Positions 17,453-25,463 of a stretch of 64,000 nt of DNA are shown one piece after another. The translations under genes were made by a program, and so were the position numbers. How positions within the stretch are numbered: position 1 is the stretch's first letter; each line of letters starts with the position of its first letter. Source of the stretch: DASXUX01 sp036504595 (GTDB lineage: Bacteria > Planctomycetota > SZUA-567 > H5-PLA8); assembly GCA_036504595.1 (NCBI GenBank), contig DASXUX010000010.1, positions 310,001 to 374,000 of the forward strand. The letters run 5' to 3'. The notes below the pieces were generated by a model. It saw only the letters and a program-made list of their open reading frames with translations. It was not told the DNA's origin and did not search any database.

Positions 17453-18472
17453 TCAAGCCCCAGTGATTGCTGCCATAGGCCGCAAGGCCGACGGCAATCC
17501 GACAAACTCCTGCGCCCGAGCGATCGACTCCTCTACCTGCCGGCTGCCGGGCTCTTGAGCCGCATACTTCACGAGGTCCGCCGCCTCCAGGAAGTCCGCG
17601 AGCTGCCGCGAACGTTCCTGCGGAAACACTTTGCGCTGGCGCATGTCGCGCAAAAATTCTTCGGTCGTCTGTTCCGGCGCGCGCAAACCGGTCGTGCCTT
17701 CGATGTAGCGCCGCACGATTCCCGTCAGTTCCACGTAGAATTCCTTGAACAGTCCACGCCCGTGCAGATTCGCGGCAATCAGACGCCGCAAGGCTTCGTG
17801 CGCGATCTCTTCCGGCGTCGGCGGAGCGACCGCCTCCTGGCGCTGGCGCTTCAGCTTTCGAGTCAGCAACACCGAACCGGCGACCACCGCGGCCAGCACT
17901 CCCGCGCCCGCCAGCCAGTACCAGATCGGCGCCGGCGGCAAGGCTCGCGGCGTCTGCATCGGCGACAGATCCGCCAGAGAAGGCGTCTTGTCGCCCAGTT
18001 CGGAAGTGACTTCGATTTCGATCGGCTCCGTTTCCAGCAGGATCGGCTCGCCCTTCGTTTCGCTGTTCGGGCGCTTGTCGCTGAATTTGACCGGGATGGA
18101 GCGGATCAGATGCTTTTTGGCCTGCACGGGCTCAAGCTGATAGTGGAAATTCCAGGTCTGCAGCTTCTCTCCCGCTTTCGGCCGCGTCGGCACGTAATCG
18201 CGAATGAGGAAATCGCCCATCGCTTTTCCGAACGGTGGCGGCGTGACTTCAACGCCCTCCTGCGCCTGAACACTCACGTCCATCTCGAGCATATCCGACA
18301 GCCGCGGCTGCTTCGGAGAAATGCGCACCGTCATCTTGACGGGGCCCTTCTCGGCGATCTTCTCAATGTAATTCGCCGCGGCGTCTTTTTGCGGCACCGC
18401 AGTTGGTTGTTTGCATCCGACAAACGCGACCAGCGCAACGATGATGAATAATGAACATGGACGCAATTGCAT
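17453..18472 (-). CDS. Bat-operon lipoprotein with Ig-like domain and membrane helix
   Basis: 339 residues from ATG 18472. MQLRPCSLFIIVALVAFVGC is a lipoprotein-type signal with the acceptor Cys at residue 20. Residues about 40-160 resemble a single BatD-type beta module (KMTVRISPKQPRLSDMLEMD). A membrane helix (IWYWLAGAGVLAAVVAGSVLL) follows, then a cytoplasmic helical domain (LFKEFYVELTGIVRRYIEGT) like that of DUF4381/BatD C-termini. Upstream in-frame ATGs lie in a GAATGATGAAT-type repeat, so they are unlikely starts. It is probably a partner of the VWA proteins in the same operon. Confidence 0.7.
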   Translation of the reverse strand: MQLRPCSLFIIVALVAFVGCKQPTAVPQKDAAANYIEKIAEKGPVKMTVRISPKQPRLSDMLEMDVSVQAQEGVEVTPPPFGKAMGDFLIRDYVPTRPKAGEKLQTWNFHYQLEPVQAKKHLIRSIPVKFSDKRPNSETKGEPILLETEPIEIEVTSELGDKTPSLADLSPMQTPRALPPAPIWYWLAGAGVLAAVVAGSVLLTRKLKRQRQEAVAPPTPEEIAHEALRRLIAANLHGRGLFKEFYVELTGIVRRYIEGTTGLRAPEQTTEEFLRDMRQRKVFPQERSRQLADFLEAADLVKYAAQEPGSRQVEESIARAQEFVGLPSALRPMAAITGA

Positions 18473-18530
18473 CCTGCTCCATTTGAAAGCCAGATTCATC
18501 ATTCCGCATTCCGCATTCATCATTTTACGT

Positions 18531-19415
18531 TCAGCGCTGCCGCCGTTCCCTCATGCGGAAAAACGCCTGCAGACTCAGCGCGTACGGCTGATCCGTGCGA
18601 ATGTCCAGCCGGTCCACGGAGGCCCGCCGGAACCAGCTCACCAGTTGGGCATCACGTTTTGTCGCGGCCTCAGCGAACAGTTCGCGCACCTTCGGGTGCC
18701 GCGTGTCCAGTTCCAGCACCTCGTCCGTCTCCGCGTCGCGCAGCAGCAGGAACCCGACATCCGGCATACCGCGCTCGCGCGGGTCGCTGAGCGTCACCGC
18801 CACACAGTCATGCCGCTGGTTGGCGATCGCTAGAGCCTTCGAACAGTCCGGTCCCAGGAAGTCGCTCATCAGGAACACGACCGAGCGCCGCCTCTGCACC
18901 CGCCCGACGAACTCCAGTGCCTTCGAGACATCCGTCTGCGCTTTCAATGGTTCGGTGGATAGCAGGTCGCGGATCAGCCGCAGCACGTTTGCGCGCCCTT
19001 TGCGCGGCGGGACGTACTTGATGATGTCGTCGGCAAAAAGCACTAGCCCGACTTTATCGTGGTTCTTCAGCGCAGTGAACATCAGCACCGCCGCGACTTC
19101 CGCGGCCGTTTCCATTTTGCTGAGGCGCAGCGAGCCAAACGATCCGGATGCCGAAATATCCACCGCAATGATGACCGTCAGTTCGCGCTCTTCACAGAAC
19201 TTCTTGACGTGCGGCGCGCCCGTGCGAGCGGTCACGTTCCAGTCGATGCTGCGAATCTCATCTCCCGGCACATATTCGCGGACCGCATCGAACTCCATGC
19301 CGCGCCCTTTGAAGACGCTGAGGTACTCGCCGGCCAACAGATCGTTGACCTGTCGGTTGGCAACGATCTGTATCCGGCGAACTTCTTTCAGGACTTCTGT
19401 GACATCTCGGGGCAT
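18531..19415 (-). CDS. DUF58 domain protein of the MoxR/Bat operon
   Basis: 294 residues, cytoplasmic. The DUF58 core KGRGMEFDAVREYVPGDEIR, then SIDWNVTARTGAPHVKKF, is textbook. A VWA-like MIDAS remnant DISASGS lies at about residues 118-124. DUF58 proteins nearly always sit beside MoxR ATPases and VWA proteins, as here. The function is thought to be chaperone-like assembly of periplasmic or metal-containing enzymes; this is family knowledge, not shown by the sequence. Next upstream is moxR, with repeats between. Confidence 0.9.
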   Translation of the reverse strand: MPRDVTEVLKEVRRIQIVANRQVNDLLAGEYLSVFKGRGMEFDAVREYVPGDEIRSIDWNVTARTGAPHVKKFCEERELTVIIAVDISASGSFGSLRLSKMETAAEVAAVLMFTALKNHDKVGLVLFADDIIKYVPPRKGRANVLRLIRDLLSTEPLKAQTDVSKALEFVGRVQRRRSVVFLMSDFLGPDCSKALAIANQRHDCVAVTLSDPRERGMPDVGFLLLRDAETDEVLELDTRHPKVRELFAEAATKRDAQLVSWFRRASVDRLDIRTDQPYALSLQAFFRMRERRQR

Positions 19416-19439
19416 AGGTCAGGGTTCAGGGTTCAGGGG

Positions 19440-19533
19440 ACGAAATTGATGAATGCTGAATGATGAATGATGAATAAGGCTTATTCATCACGATCCATAT
19501 TCAGCATTCCGCATTCATCATTCATCACTGCCG
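19440..19533. repeat. ATGAATGCTGAATGATGAA-type inverted repeat
   Basis: Two arms, GATGAATGCTGAATGATGA (from 19448) and CAGCATTCCGCATTCATCA (from 19502), flank an ATAAGGCTTATTCATCACG centre and can pair. A TCAGGGTTCAGGGTTCAGG stretch lies at 19421-19438. The same family overlaps the region upstream of the lipoprotein gene (18490-18530). Confidence 0.7.
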
Positions 19534-20526
19534 TTAAGGCACTGGCACCGATTCCAGCACTTTCTTCACCACGTCGTCCGGCGTCGTCTCTTCGGCTTCG
19601 GCTTCGTAGGTCAGAATCACGCGGTGGCGCAGAACCTCGTACGCGATCTCTTTAACGTCCTGCGGTGTCACGTAGCCGCGTCCGGACAGGAATGCGTTTG
19701 CACGAGCGGCCAGACACAGATTGATGGACGCTCGCGGGGACGCGCCGTACTCGATGAGCGGTTCCAATTCGGGCATCTTGTAGGCTTTGGGTTCACGCGT
19801 GGCGGTGACGACGTCCAGCACGTAATCCTTCACCTTGTCGTCCATGTAAATCGACGCGACGGTCTGCTTGATCGCCAAAAGCTGCGCGGGTTCCAGCACG
19901 GGCTTCACTTCGCGCCGGACATCGCCCAGGATGCCATCCACCACGCGGCGTTCTTCTGCTTTGCTCGGATAGCCGACAACGACCTTTAACATGAAACGAT
20001 CGACCTGCGCTTCGGGCAGCGGGTAGGTGCCTTCCTGCTCAATGGGATTTTGGGTCGCGAGCACCAGGAACGGCTCCTCGAGCACGTAGGTGTGATCACC
20101 GATCGTCACCTGATGCTCCTGCATGGCTTCAAGCAGCGCGGACTGCACCTTCGAGGGCGCGCGGTTGATTTCGTCGGCGAGGATCAGGTTGGCGAAGATG
20201 GGGCCTTTCTTCGTCGTGAAATTGCCTTCTCTCGGATTGTAAATCAGCGTTCCGATCAAATCCGCCGGGAGCAAGTCCGGCGTGAACTGGATGCGGTTGA
20301 ACTTGCAGTGGATCGCCGCGGCCAGAGCCTTAATCGCCGTCGTCTTCGCAAGGCCCGGCACGCCTTCCAACAGCACATGGCCGCCGGTCAGCATGGCAAT
20401 GAGCAGGCGGGAGAGCATCTGATCCTGGCCGACCAGGATTTTCCGCACCTCGGCTCTGACTTGCTCCAGTTGTTCGGAATGCTTTAGGACCTGTTCCTTG
20501 ATCTTCTGGACATCGATACCGCTCAT
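19534..20526 (-). CDS. moxR: MoxR-family AAA+ ATPase
   Basis: 330 residues. Walker A GVPGLAKTT, Walker B LILADEINRAP, sensor-1 region LATQNPIEQEGTYPLPEAQ and arginine-finger segment DRFMLKVV are all intact. It is the first gene of the seven-gene Bat operon on the minus strand; MoxR ATPases are thought to remodel or load substrates of the VWA partners. GGAGGAA lies 13 bases upstream of the ATG, a long spacing, but no alternative start fits. Confidence 0.93.
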   Translation of the reverse strand: MSGIDVQKIKEQVLKHSEQLEQVRAEVRKILVGQDQMLSRLLIAMLTGGHVLLEGVPGLAKTTAIKALAAAIHCKFNRIQFTPDLLPADLIGTLIYNPREGNFTTKKGPIFANLILADEINRAPSKVQSALLEAMQEHQVTIGDHTYVLEEPFLVLATQNPIEQEGTYPLPEAQVDRFMLKVVVGYPSKAEERRVVDGILGDVRREVKPVLEPAQLLAIKQTVASIYMDDKVKDYVLDVVTATREPKAYKMPELEPLIEYGASPRASINLCLAARANAFLSGRGYVTPQDVKEIAYEVLRHRVILTYEAEAEETTPDDVVKKVLESVPVP

Positions 20527-20597
20527 AGCGTGGGCTGTTCCTCCGTTGAAAGCTCCTTAAATAGATGCTCGAAAACTTGAAAACTTCAAACGTAGAT

Positions 20598-20709
20598 GTG
20601 GCACGCATGTGGCCGCGCCGTCTTTTTGGCACGGCCTCATGCGTGCGTTCTGGCTCCACGACCACGCTTGAGCTCGCGCAAGAAGACGCGCGAGCACAAG
20701 CGTGCCACC
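20598..20709. repeat. Paired hairpin element, CACGCWTG subfamily
   Basis: Bounded by GTGGCAC (20598) and GTGCCAC (ending about 20708). Hairpin one has outer arm GCACGCATG with CATGCGTGC, loop GTCTTTTT and one mismatch in its inner stem. Hairpin two has outer arm CACGCTTG with CAAGCGTG, inner stem CTCGCGC with GCGCGAG, and loop AAGAAGAC. Confidence 0.85.
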
Positions 20710-20788
20710 GTTTATGCTTGCACGAAGCTTGCGTTCCACGAAAAATGAGCATAATCTCCAGCCTCGCAGGTTGGGGCCAGCCCAGAGA

Positions 20789-20838
20789 GTCACGCATGAG
20801 TTCGCGCAGAAAAGACGCGCGAACACATACGTGCCACC
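20789..20838. repeat. Half hairpin element, CACGCWTG subfamily
   Basis: A single hairpin: outer CACGCATG with CATACGTG (one mismatch), inner stem TTCGCGC with GCGCGAA, 9-base loop AGAAAAGAC, ending in GTGCCACC. It lies just before the ABC binding-protein gene. Confidence 0.8.
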
Positions 20839-20859
20839 TTTTTACAAGAGGGTAACGAA

Positions 20860-21687
20860 TTGAACACCAAGCATGGCGTCTTTTGCGCGCTCAGCCTCAG
20901 CGCTACGGCAGCGTTCTGTCTAGCTCTGGCCGGTTGCGGCGGCGGAAACTCAGCCGACTCTCTCAGCCGCATACAGAAAGACGGCGTGATGCGCTGGGGC
21001 GCGGATGCCAGCGGCGGAGCGCCGTTCGTGTTCGAGAAGGACAACGCCGTCATTGGCTTTGAGATGGACGTCATGGACAAACTGGCCGCTCACATGAAGG
21101 TGAAACACGAGCGCGTGCAGGCGGATTGGGATGCGTTGATCGATAATATGCTTGCCGGCCGAACGGATATTGTCGTGAACGGCATCGAGATCAATGAGGC
21201 GCGGCAGAAGGTCGTGGACTTTACGGTTCCCTATTGCGCCTATGAACAACAACTCACGGTTCGAGCCGAAGACAAAGACAAGTACAAGACGCTCGACGAT
21301 CTGAAAGGCAAGCCGATCGCCACGCTCAAGGCCGCCGAAGCCAACAACGTTCTGAAGACGGCGGGTTTCTCAGAGGACTTGATCAAGCCGCAATCCGACT
21401 CGTCGATCCCGTACACAGAGCTCGAAAACAAGCGCGTGGAAGCTGTGCTGCAGGAATCCTGCATCGCCGGCTACTATGCCGCTCCGAAGACGAACCTGTA
21501 TAACGTGCCGAAGACCTTCAGCCCCGGCAAATACGCGATCGCTGTGCGCAAGGGCAACCCGAAGCTTGTCGCTGAGCTCAATCGTGTCATCGAACTGATG
21601 AAAACCAACGGGGAACTCGCAGCGATCTACAAGAAGTGGAACATCTGGGCTGACGCGCAAAAAACGATGGGGATCGTAGAGAAGTAA
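20860..21687 (+). CDS. Amino-acid ABC transporter substrate-binding lipoprotein
   Basis: 275 residues, TTG start chosen because AAGAGGG lies eight bases upstream. LALAGC is the lipobox with acceptor Cys26. The family-3 solute-binding fold is clear: RIQKDGVMRWGADASGGAPF, then EMDVMDKLAAHM, then TVPYCAYEQQLTVR and the C-terminal YKKWNIW. It delivers a polar amino acid to the permease encoded downstream; specificity cannot be read. The gene is separated from the permease by a GTTCGTGGTT-type repeat tract. Confidence 0.88.
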   Translation: MNTKHGVFCALSLSATAAFCLALAGCGGGNSADSLSRIQKDGVMRWGADASGGAPFVFEKDNAVIGFEMDVMDKLAAHMKVKHERVQADWDALIDNMLAGRTDIVVNGIEINEARQKVVDFTVPYCAYEQQLTVRAEDKDKYKTLDDLKGKPIATLKAAEANNVLKTAGFSEDLIKPQSDSSIPYTELENKRVEAVLQESCIAGYYAAPKTNLYNVPKTFSPGKYAIAVRKGNPKLVAELNRVIELMKTNGELAAIYKKWNIWADAQKTMGIVEK

Positions 21688-21689
21688 TG

Positions 21690-21765
21690 TTCGTGGTTCG
21701 TGGTTTACAGTTCGTGGTTCGTAGTTAGTGGTTCGTAGTTAGTGGTTCGTGGTTGCTGGCTTCGA
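21690..21765. repeat. TTCGTGGTTCGTAGTTAGTG direct repeats
   Basis: An irregular direct repeat of GTTCGTGGTT/GTTCGTAGTTAGTG units fills most of the gap between the binding protein and permease genes. It is a low-complexity intergenic filler and has no coding potential. Confidence 0.7.
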
Positions 21766-21780
21766 CAACGCTTACGAACC

Positions 21781-22521
21781 ATGAACCCGGAACCATGGAC
21801 TGAGGAGTTTGGCATCGACTATCTCGCGCGCGAACTTGCTTTTTTTGATCTGCTGAAGGCTGCACAGTACACGCTGCTGCTCACGGCCATCAGCATGCCG
21901 CTATCTATTCTGCTCGGCCTGGTCCTGGCGCTCATGCGCCGGGCACGCCTGAGGATTCTCTCCTGGCCGGCGGCGTTTTACATTGAAGTCATTCGCGGGA
22001 CGCCTCTGCTGGTGCAGATGTTCCTGGTGTACTTCACACTGCCGCAGCTTGGGCAATGGCTGAACACAGACATGCTGACGCTGAACAGTTTCGTGGTCGG
22101 CATCCTGTGCCTCGCCGGAAACTATGCCGCTTACGAAGCCGAAATCCTGCGCGCCGGACTCGAGGCGATCGACGCTGGCCAGCGGGAGGCTGCGCTGTCG
22201 ATCGGCATGAGTGAATGGCAGGCTTTTCGGACGGTGGTCCTGCCGCAGGCTTTTCGCATCGTGGTCCCGCCCATTATCAACGATTTGATTGCCATGCTGA
22301 AAGACTCGAGCCTTGTCAGCGTACTCGGCGTGCAAGAATTGCTTAACAAAGCGCTGACGATTGGGCGCAGCAACTTCACGGTTCCGAAGATGCTGGTTGT
22401 CGCGGCCGCGATCTATCTGGTCATGTCGCTGGTGTGTTACATGCTTGGAAAATATGCCGAACGGAAACTGCATGTGCAAGGTGCGCCTGAATTGCATCTC
22501 GATCAGGTGCACGGGCATTGA
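21781..22521 (+). CDS. Amino-acid ABC transporter permease (HisM/GlnP type)
   Basis: 246 residues with five hydrophobic segments. The EAA loop of the polar amino-acid permease family reads EILRAGLEAIDAGQREAALS and continues GMSEWQAF, the contact site for the ATPase. VIRGTPLLVQMFLVYF is the conserved N-terminal permease motif. ATG 21781 begins MNPEPW. An earlier in-frame start would translate the repeat tract. The TGA stop overlaps the ATPase ATG (TGATG), giving translational coupling. Confidence 0.87.
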   Translation: MNPEPWTEEFGIDYLARELAFFDLLKAAQYTLLLTAISMPLSILLGLVLALMRRARLRILSWPAAFYIEVIRGTPLLVQMFLVYFTLPQLGQWLNTDMLTLNSFVVGILCLAGNYAAYEAEILRAGLEAIDAGQREAALSIGMSEWQAFRTVVLPQAFRIVVPPIINDLIAMLKDSSLVSVLGVQELLNKALTIGRSNFTVPKMLVVAAAIYLVMSLVCYMLGKYAERKLHVQGAPELHLDQVHGH

Positions 22522-23372
22522 TGGACAGTCGAGAGTCAAGAAGTCGAGGAGTCCAGACGTCGATGGACCTGAGCACGCAACCCGTCAATGAGCAAGCTGT
22601 GGCAACTGCCGCGGAGCCGATTCTTGAGGCCCAAGGCGTCTGCAAGAGTTTTGGCCGGAAGCAGGTGCTCAAGGGCATCGATCTTGCCGTCGAAAAAGCC
22701 GAGGTGCTGGCGATCCTTGGCCCCAACGGCTGCGGGAAATCAACATTCCTGCGCTGCCTCAACTTGCTCGAACATTACCAAGCGGGCCGCGTGCTGCTGA
22801 AGGGGGAAGTCGTCAGCGAAGGCCACTCTGAGCATCACCATCTGTCCGCGGAAGAACGCGCTGAGGCGCGCCGGCTGCGGCAGCATGTGGGGATGGTTTT
22901 TCAGCGCTTCAACCTGTTTCCTCACATGACAGTGCTGCAAAACGTGATGTGCGGACCGCAGCACGTGTTGCGCAAGACGGCCGATGAATGCCGCGCGATT
23001 GCCGAAGCGATGCTGCGCAAAGTTGGCCTGTGGGAGAAACACCCGTGCGCCCCGCATACACTTTCCGGCGGGCAGCAGCAGCGTGTGGCGATTGCGCGCG
23101 CGTTGGCCATGAATCCCGACGTGATGCTTTTTGACGAAGCCACGTCCGCACTCGACCCCGTGCTGACGAAAGAAGTCTTCAAAGTAATCCGCGAGCTGGC
23201 GGCCGATGGCATGACCATGCTGCTCGTGACGCACGATATGGACTTCGCCCGCGACATCGCCGACCGCGTGATATTCATCGACGGCGGCGTCATCGCCGCT
23301 CAAGGTACGCCGGAATATATTTTCGATCAGCAGCCCACACCGGGGATACGGAAGTTTCTCGAAAAAGGGTGA
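22521..23372 (+). CDS. Amino-acid ABC transporter ATP-binding protein (HisP/GlnQ type)
   Basis: 283 residues. Walker A GPNGCGKST, Q-loop VFQRFNLFPHMT, signature LSGGQQQR, Walker B VMLFDEATSALDP and the switch His in LLVTHDMDF are complete. The start at 22521 overlaps the permease stop. ATG 22563 (MDLSTQ) is an alternative, since the intervening codons look like a GTCGAGAGTCAAGAAGTCG repeat. A short insertion (SEGHSEHHHLSAEERAEARR) lies between Walker A and the Q-loop, as in several members of this group. A paired hairpin element begins four bases after the stop. Confidence 0.9.
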   Translation: MDSRESRSRGVQTSMDLSTQPVNEQAVATAAEPILEAQGVCKSFGRKQVLKGIDLAVEKAEVLAILGPNGCGKSTFLRCLNLLEHYQAGRVLLKGEVVSEGHSEHHHLSAEERAEARRLRQHVGMVFQRFNLFPHMTVLQNVMCGPQHVLRKTADECRAIAEAMLRKVGLWEKHPCAPHTLSGGQQQRVAIARALAMNPDVMLFDEATSALDPVLTKEVFKVIRELAADGMTMLLVTHDMDFARDIADRVIFIDGGVIAAQGTPEYIFDQQPTPGIRKFLEKG

Positions 23373-23375
23373 TTG

Positions 23376-23498
23376 TGTGGCACGGGCAGGCCGCTGGAGC
23401 GTCTTTTTGCTCCAGCGGATTGCCCGTGAATTCGGCGCGCACCTGCACGGGCAATCCATCGGCGCAAGAAGCCGCGCCGATGGCCTGCCCGTGCCACA
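23376..23498. repeat. Paired hairpin element, CACGGGCA subfamily
   Basis: Bounded by TGTGGCAC and GTGCCACA. Hairpin one: outer CACGGGCA with TGCCCGTG, 2x2 mismatch GG against AT, inner stem CCGCTGGAGC with GCTCCAGCGG, loop GTCTTTTT. Hairpin two: the same outer arms, mismatch AT against CC, inner stem CCATCGGCGC with GCGCCGATGG, loop AAGAAGCC. The position directly behind the ABC operon suggests it also ends transcription. Confidence 0.88.
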
Positions 23499-23503
23499 GA
23501 CAT

Positions 23504-23531
23504 TTGTAAGTCGGGGCGGCGGTGGTATTCT
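23504..23531 (+). promoter_or_regulatory. Candidate sigma-70-type promoter for the efflux operon
   Basis: TTGTAA (23504-23509) and TATTCT (23526-23531), spacer 16 bases, 27 bases before the ATG of the HlyD-type gene. Nearly identical to the candidate at 3842-3869. Confidence 0.4.
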
Positions 23532-23557
23532 GAAGATATGAAGGAGCCGCTCGTGCT

Positions 23558-24952
23558 ATGTCCACACCCGAAGGTTTAGCCGCATTGAAAATTGACCGTT
23601 CACGCCGCAAGAACGGGGTGCCCGTATGGTCGTTTGTTATCGTCGCTTTCGTCATCGCGGGCGCATTCGCCACGCCGCATCTGATTCAGCATTTTGACGT
23701 GGTGGACGTCTCGGTTTCGCCTGCACTGAAGGTGCGCTCCGACGCGGCACGCACGGCTGGATCCGAGCTGAGCGCGGCGGGTTACGTTGTGGCTGACCGG
23801 CAATCCACATTGGCGGCAAAAGTGACCGGCCGCCTGACCAAAATGGCGGTCGCCGAAGCTCAGCGCGTCAGCAAAGGCGAAGTCGTCGCTGAAGTCGACC
23901 ATCGTGAGCAGGACGCTTGGATTGCGCAAGCGCAGGCTGAGGAAGCCGAAGCAGCCGCGGACGTCGAACGCCTGAAAAAAGCGGTCGTGCAAACCGAAGC
24001 GGAAATCGTCGCCAGCAAAGCGGGCCTCGACGTGATCGATGCTGAAGTCCGCGAGATCAACGTGGTTCTCGGCGACGCGCAGCGCCGCCTGGAACGCGAT
24101 AAGGCGGTTGCCGAAAAGAACGCGCTGCCCGCCACGACGGTCGAGGATCGTCTGACCGAAGTTCACGCGGCTCAGGCCAAGATTGCCACCGCCGCGCAGC
24201 GCCGCATCGAACAGGTTCAACGCATTGCCGCATCGGAAACGCAGCTCGGGGTCGCACGCGGAGCGGTCTTGGTTGCCCAAGCCAAAGTGCGCTCGGCAGA
24301 AGCGCGCCTGAATGTGCTGAAGTCGCAACTGCTCGATTACTTCGTCATCGCACCGTACGACGGCGTGGTGACGGAGAAGATGGCCGAGTTGGGCGAGATT
24401 GTTGCGCCGGTCAGCATCGGCGGGGGCATGGCGCGTGGATCGCTGATCACGCTGGCGGATTGGAGTTCCCTGCAAGCTGAAGTCGATGTTTCCGAAACGC
24501 AGCTTGAGAACGTCAAGCCGGGCGCCGGGGCGGTCATCACCGTGGATGCTTTTCCTGGCAAGGCGTTCCCCGGGAAGGTGCGCCGGATTCTGCCAAGAGC
24601 GGATCGCAGCAAAGCAACCGTTAAAGTGCGCGTGGACTTTTTGAAGCGCGACGAAACCGTGCTGCCCGAGATGGGCACGCGAGTGAAGTTTCTGCCTGGC
24701 GACGCGCCCACGGAAACCACGACGCTAAAGGAGCACATCGTTGTCCCCAAGGCGGCGGTGCAGGGACCGTCTGGGGCGCAGTTCGTGTGGGTCGCGGTGG
24801 ACGATCACGTCCAGAAGCGTGTCGTCGCAACGGGCGAAACTGAAGGCGACAACATTGAGATCAAGAGCGGCTTGAACAACGGCGAGGCCGTCGTCATCCA
24901 TGGCGCGGAGAAGATTACGCGGGAGCATCAGCGAGTGCGAACGAACAACTAG
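23558..24952 (+). CDS. HlyD/MacA-type periplasmic efflux adaptor
   Basis: 464 residues. A single N-terminal membrane helix (about 22-40, PVWSFVIVAFVIAGAFA) anchors the protein. GYVVADRQSTLAAKVTGRLT begins the lipoyl domain; a long coiled-coil hairpin of Ala/Glu-rich heptads runs about residues 125-250; YFVIAPYDGVVTEKMAELGE closes the lipoyl domain; beta-barrel and membrane-proximal domains follow. It should link the inner-membrane ABC pair encoded downstream (25464-27466) to an outer-membrane channel, not encoded here. AAGGAG lies 11 bases before the ATG. Confidence 0.88.
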   Translation: MSTPEGLAALKIDRSRRKNGVPVWSFVIVAFVIAGAFATPHLIQHFDVVDVSVSPALKVRSDAARTAGSELSAAGYVVADRQSTLAAKVTGRLTKMAVAEAQRVSKGEVVAEVDHREQDAWIAQAQAEEAEAAADVERLKKAVVQTEAEIVASKAGLDVIDAEVREINVVLGDAQRRLERDKAVAEKNALPATTVEDRLTEVHAAQAKIATAAQRRIEQVQRIAASETQLGVARGAVLVAQAKVRSAEARLNVLKSQLLDYFVIAPYDGVVTEKMAELGEIVAPVSIGGGMARGSLITLADWSSLQAEVDVSETQLENVKPGAGAVITVDAFPGKAFPGKVRRILPRADRSKATVKVRVDFLKRDETVLPEMGTRVKFLPGDAPTETTTLKEHIVVPKAAVQGPSGAQFVWVAVDDHVQKRVVATGETEGDNIEIKSGLNNGEAVVIHGAEKITREHQRVRTNN

Positions 24953-25010
24953 GGTTCAGGGTTCGGGGGTCAGGGGTCAGGGTTAGGGTTAGGGTTAGGG
25001 TTAGGTTAAG
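24953..25010 (+). repeat. TCAGGG / TTAGGG low-complexity tract
   Basis: A GGGTTCAGGGTTCGGGGG-type run turns into four exact GGGTTA units (about 24980-25003), which match vertebrate telomere repeat by chance or slippage. It fills the gap before the four-helix-bundle gene. Confidence 0.8.
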
Positions 25011-25013
25011 AGC

Positions 25014-25442
25014 ATGGCATTGCAAAGCTATCGCGATCTACTGGTGTGGCAGAAGGCGATGGACCTTGTGGTCAGCATATACACTCTCTCTCGCAGCTTT
25101 CCAAACGATGAACGATTCGGCCTCACTTCTCAGATCAGACGGGCGTCAATATCGGTCCCATCGAACATTGCCGAGGGATACGGGCGCTCCCATCGCGGGG
25201 AGTATTTGCATCATTTGTCTATCGCACGCGGATCGTTGATGGAGGTTGAGACAGATCTGCTGGCTGCTGTACGTTTGGCGTTCGTGACACGGGAGCAAAG
25301 TTCTGAAGCCTAGGATCTTTCCCAGGAGGTCGGTAGAATGCTAAACAAGCTAATCGCCTCCTTGGAATCTGGGCGCATTGTCTCCGAGGATGCCGCGCCG
25401 TACGGCGACGTAGAAATCCGCACCCTGAACCCCGAACCCTGA
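25014..25442 (+). pseudogene. Four-helix-bundle (S23 / rRNA intervening sequence) protein with in-frame amber codon
   Basis: The family (about 110-125 residues, TIGR02436-type, often in rRNA intervening sequences or alone) is recognised from YRDLLVWQKAMDLVVSIYTL, then SQIRRASISVPSNIAEGYGR and YLHHLSIARGSLMEVETDLL. A TAG at 25311-25313 ends the frame after 99 residues. Reading on in the same frame gives DLSQEVGRMLNKLIASLES, the expected last helix of the family, so TAG has replaced a sense codon (TGG is one change away). The tail then runs into a CTGAACCCCGAACCC repeat and stops at 25442. It lies within the efflux cluster without obvious functional link. Either a recent pseudogene or a read-through product. 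Confidence 0.82.
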
Positions 25443-25463
25443 ACCCCGAACCCTTTCTTTGCC

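Larger units (their letters stand above)
20527..20859. other. Divergent intergenic region between moxR and the ABC importer
   Basis: 333 bases without a gene. It contains one paired hairpin element (20598-20709) and one half element (20789-20838), described separately. The Shine-Dalgarno AAGAGGG at 20845-20852 serves the TTG start at 20860. An AT-richer stretch, CTCCTTAAATAGATGCTCG (from about 20553), precedes moxR on the minus strand and probably holds its promoter. Confidence 0.6.

Noticed and set aside
12825..18451. Very long open frames on the plus strand opposite the Bat operon (up to 700 codons)
   Set aside because: They mirror the third-position G+C of the minus-strand genes, have Arg/Leu-rich composition without motifs, and the minus-strand frames carry clear MIDAS, TPR and Walker motifs.
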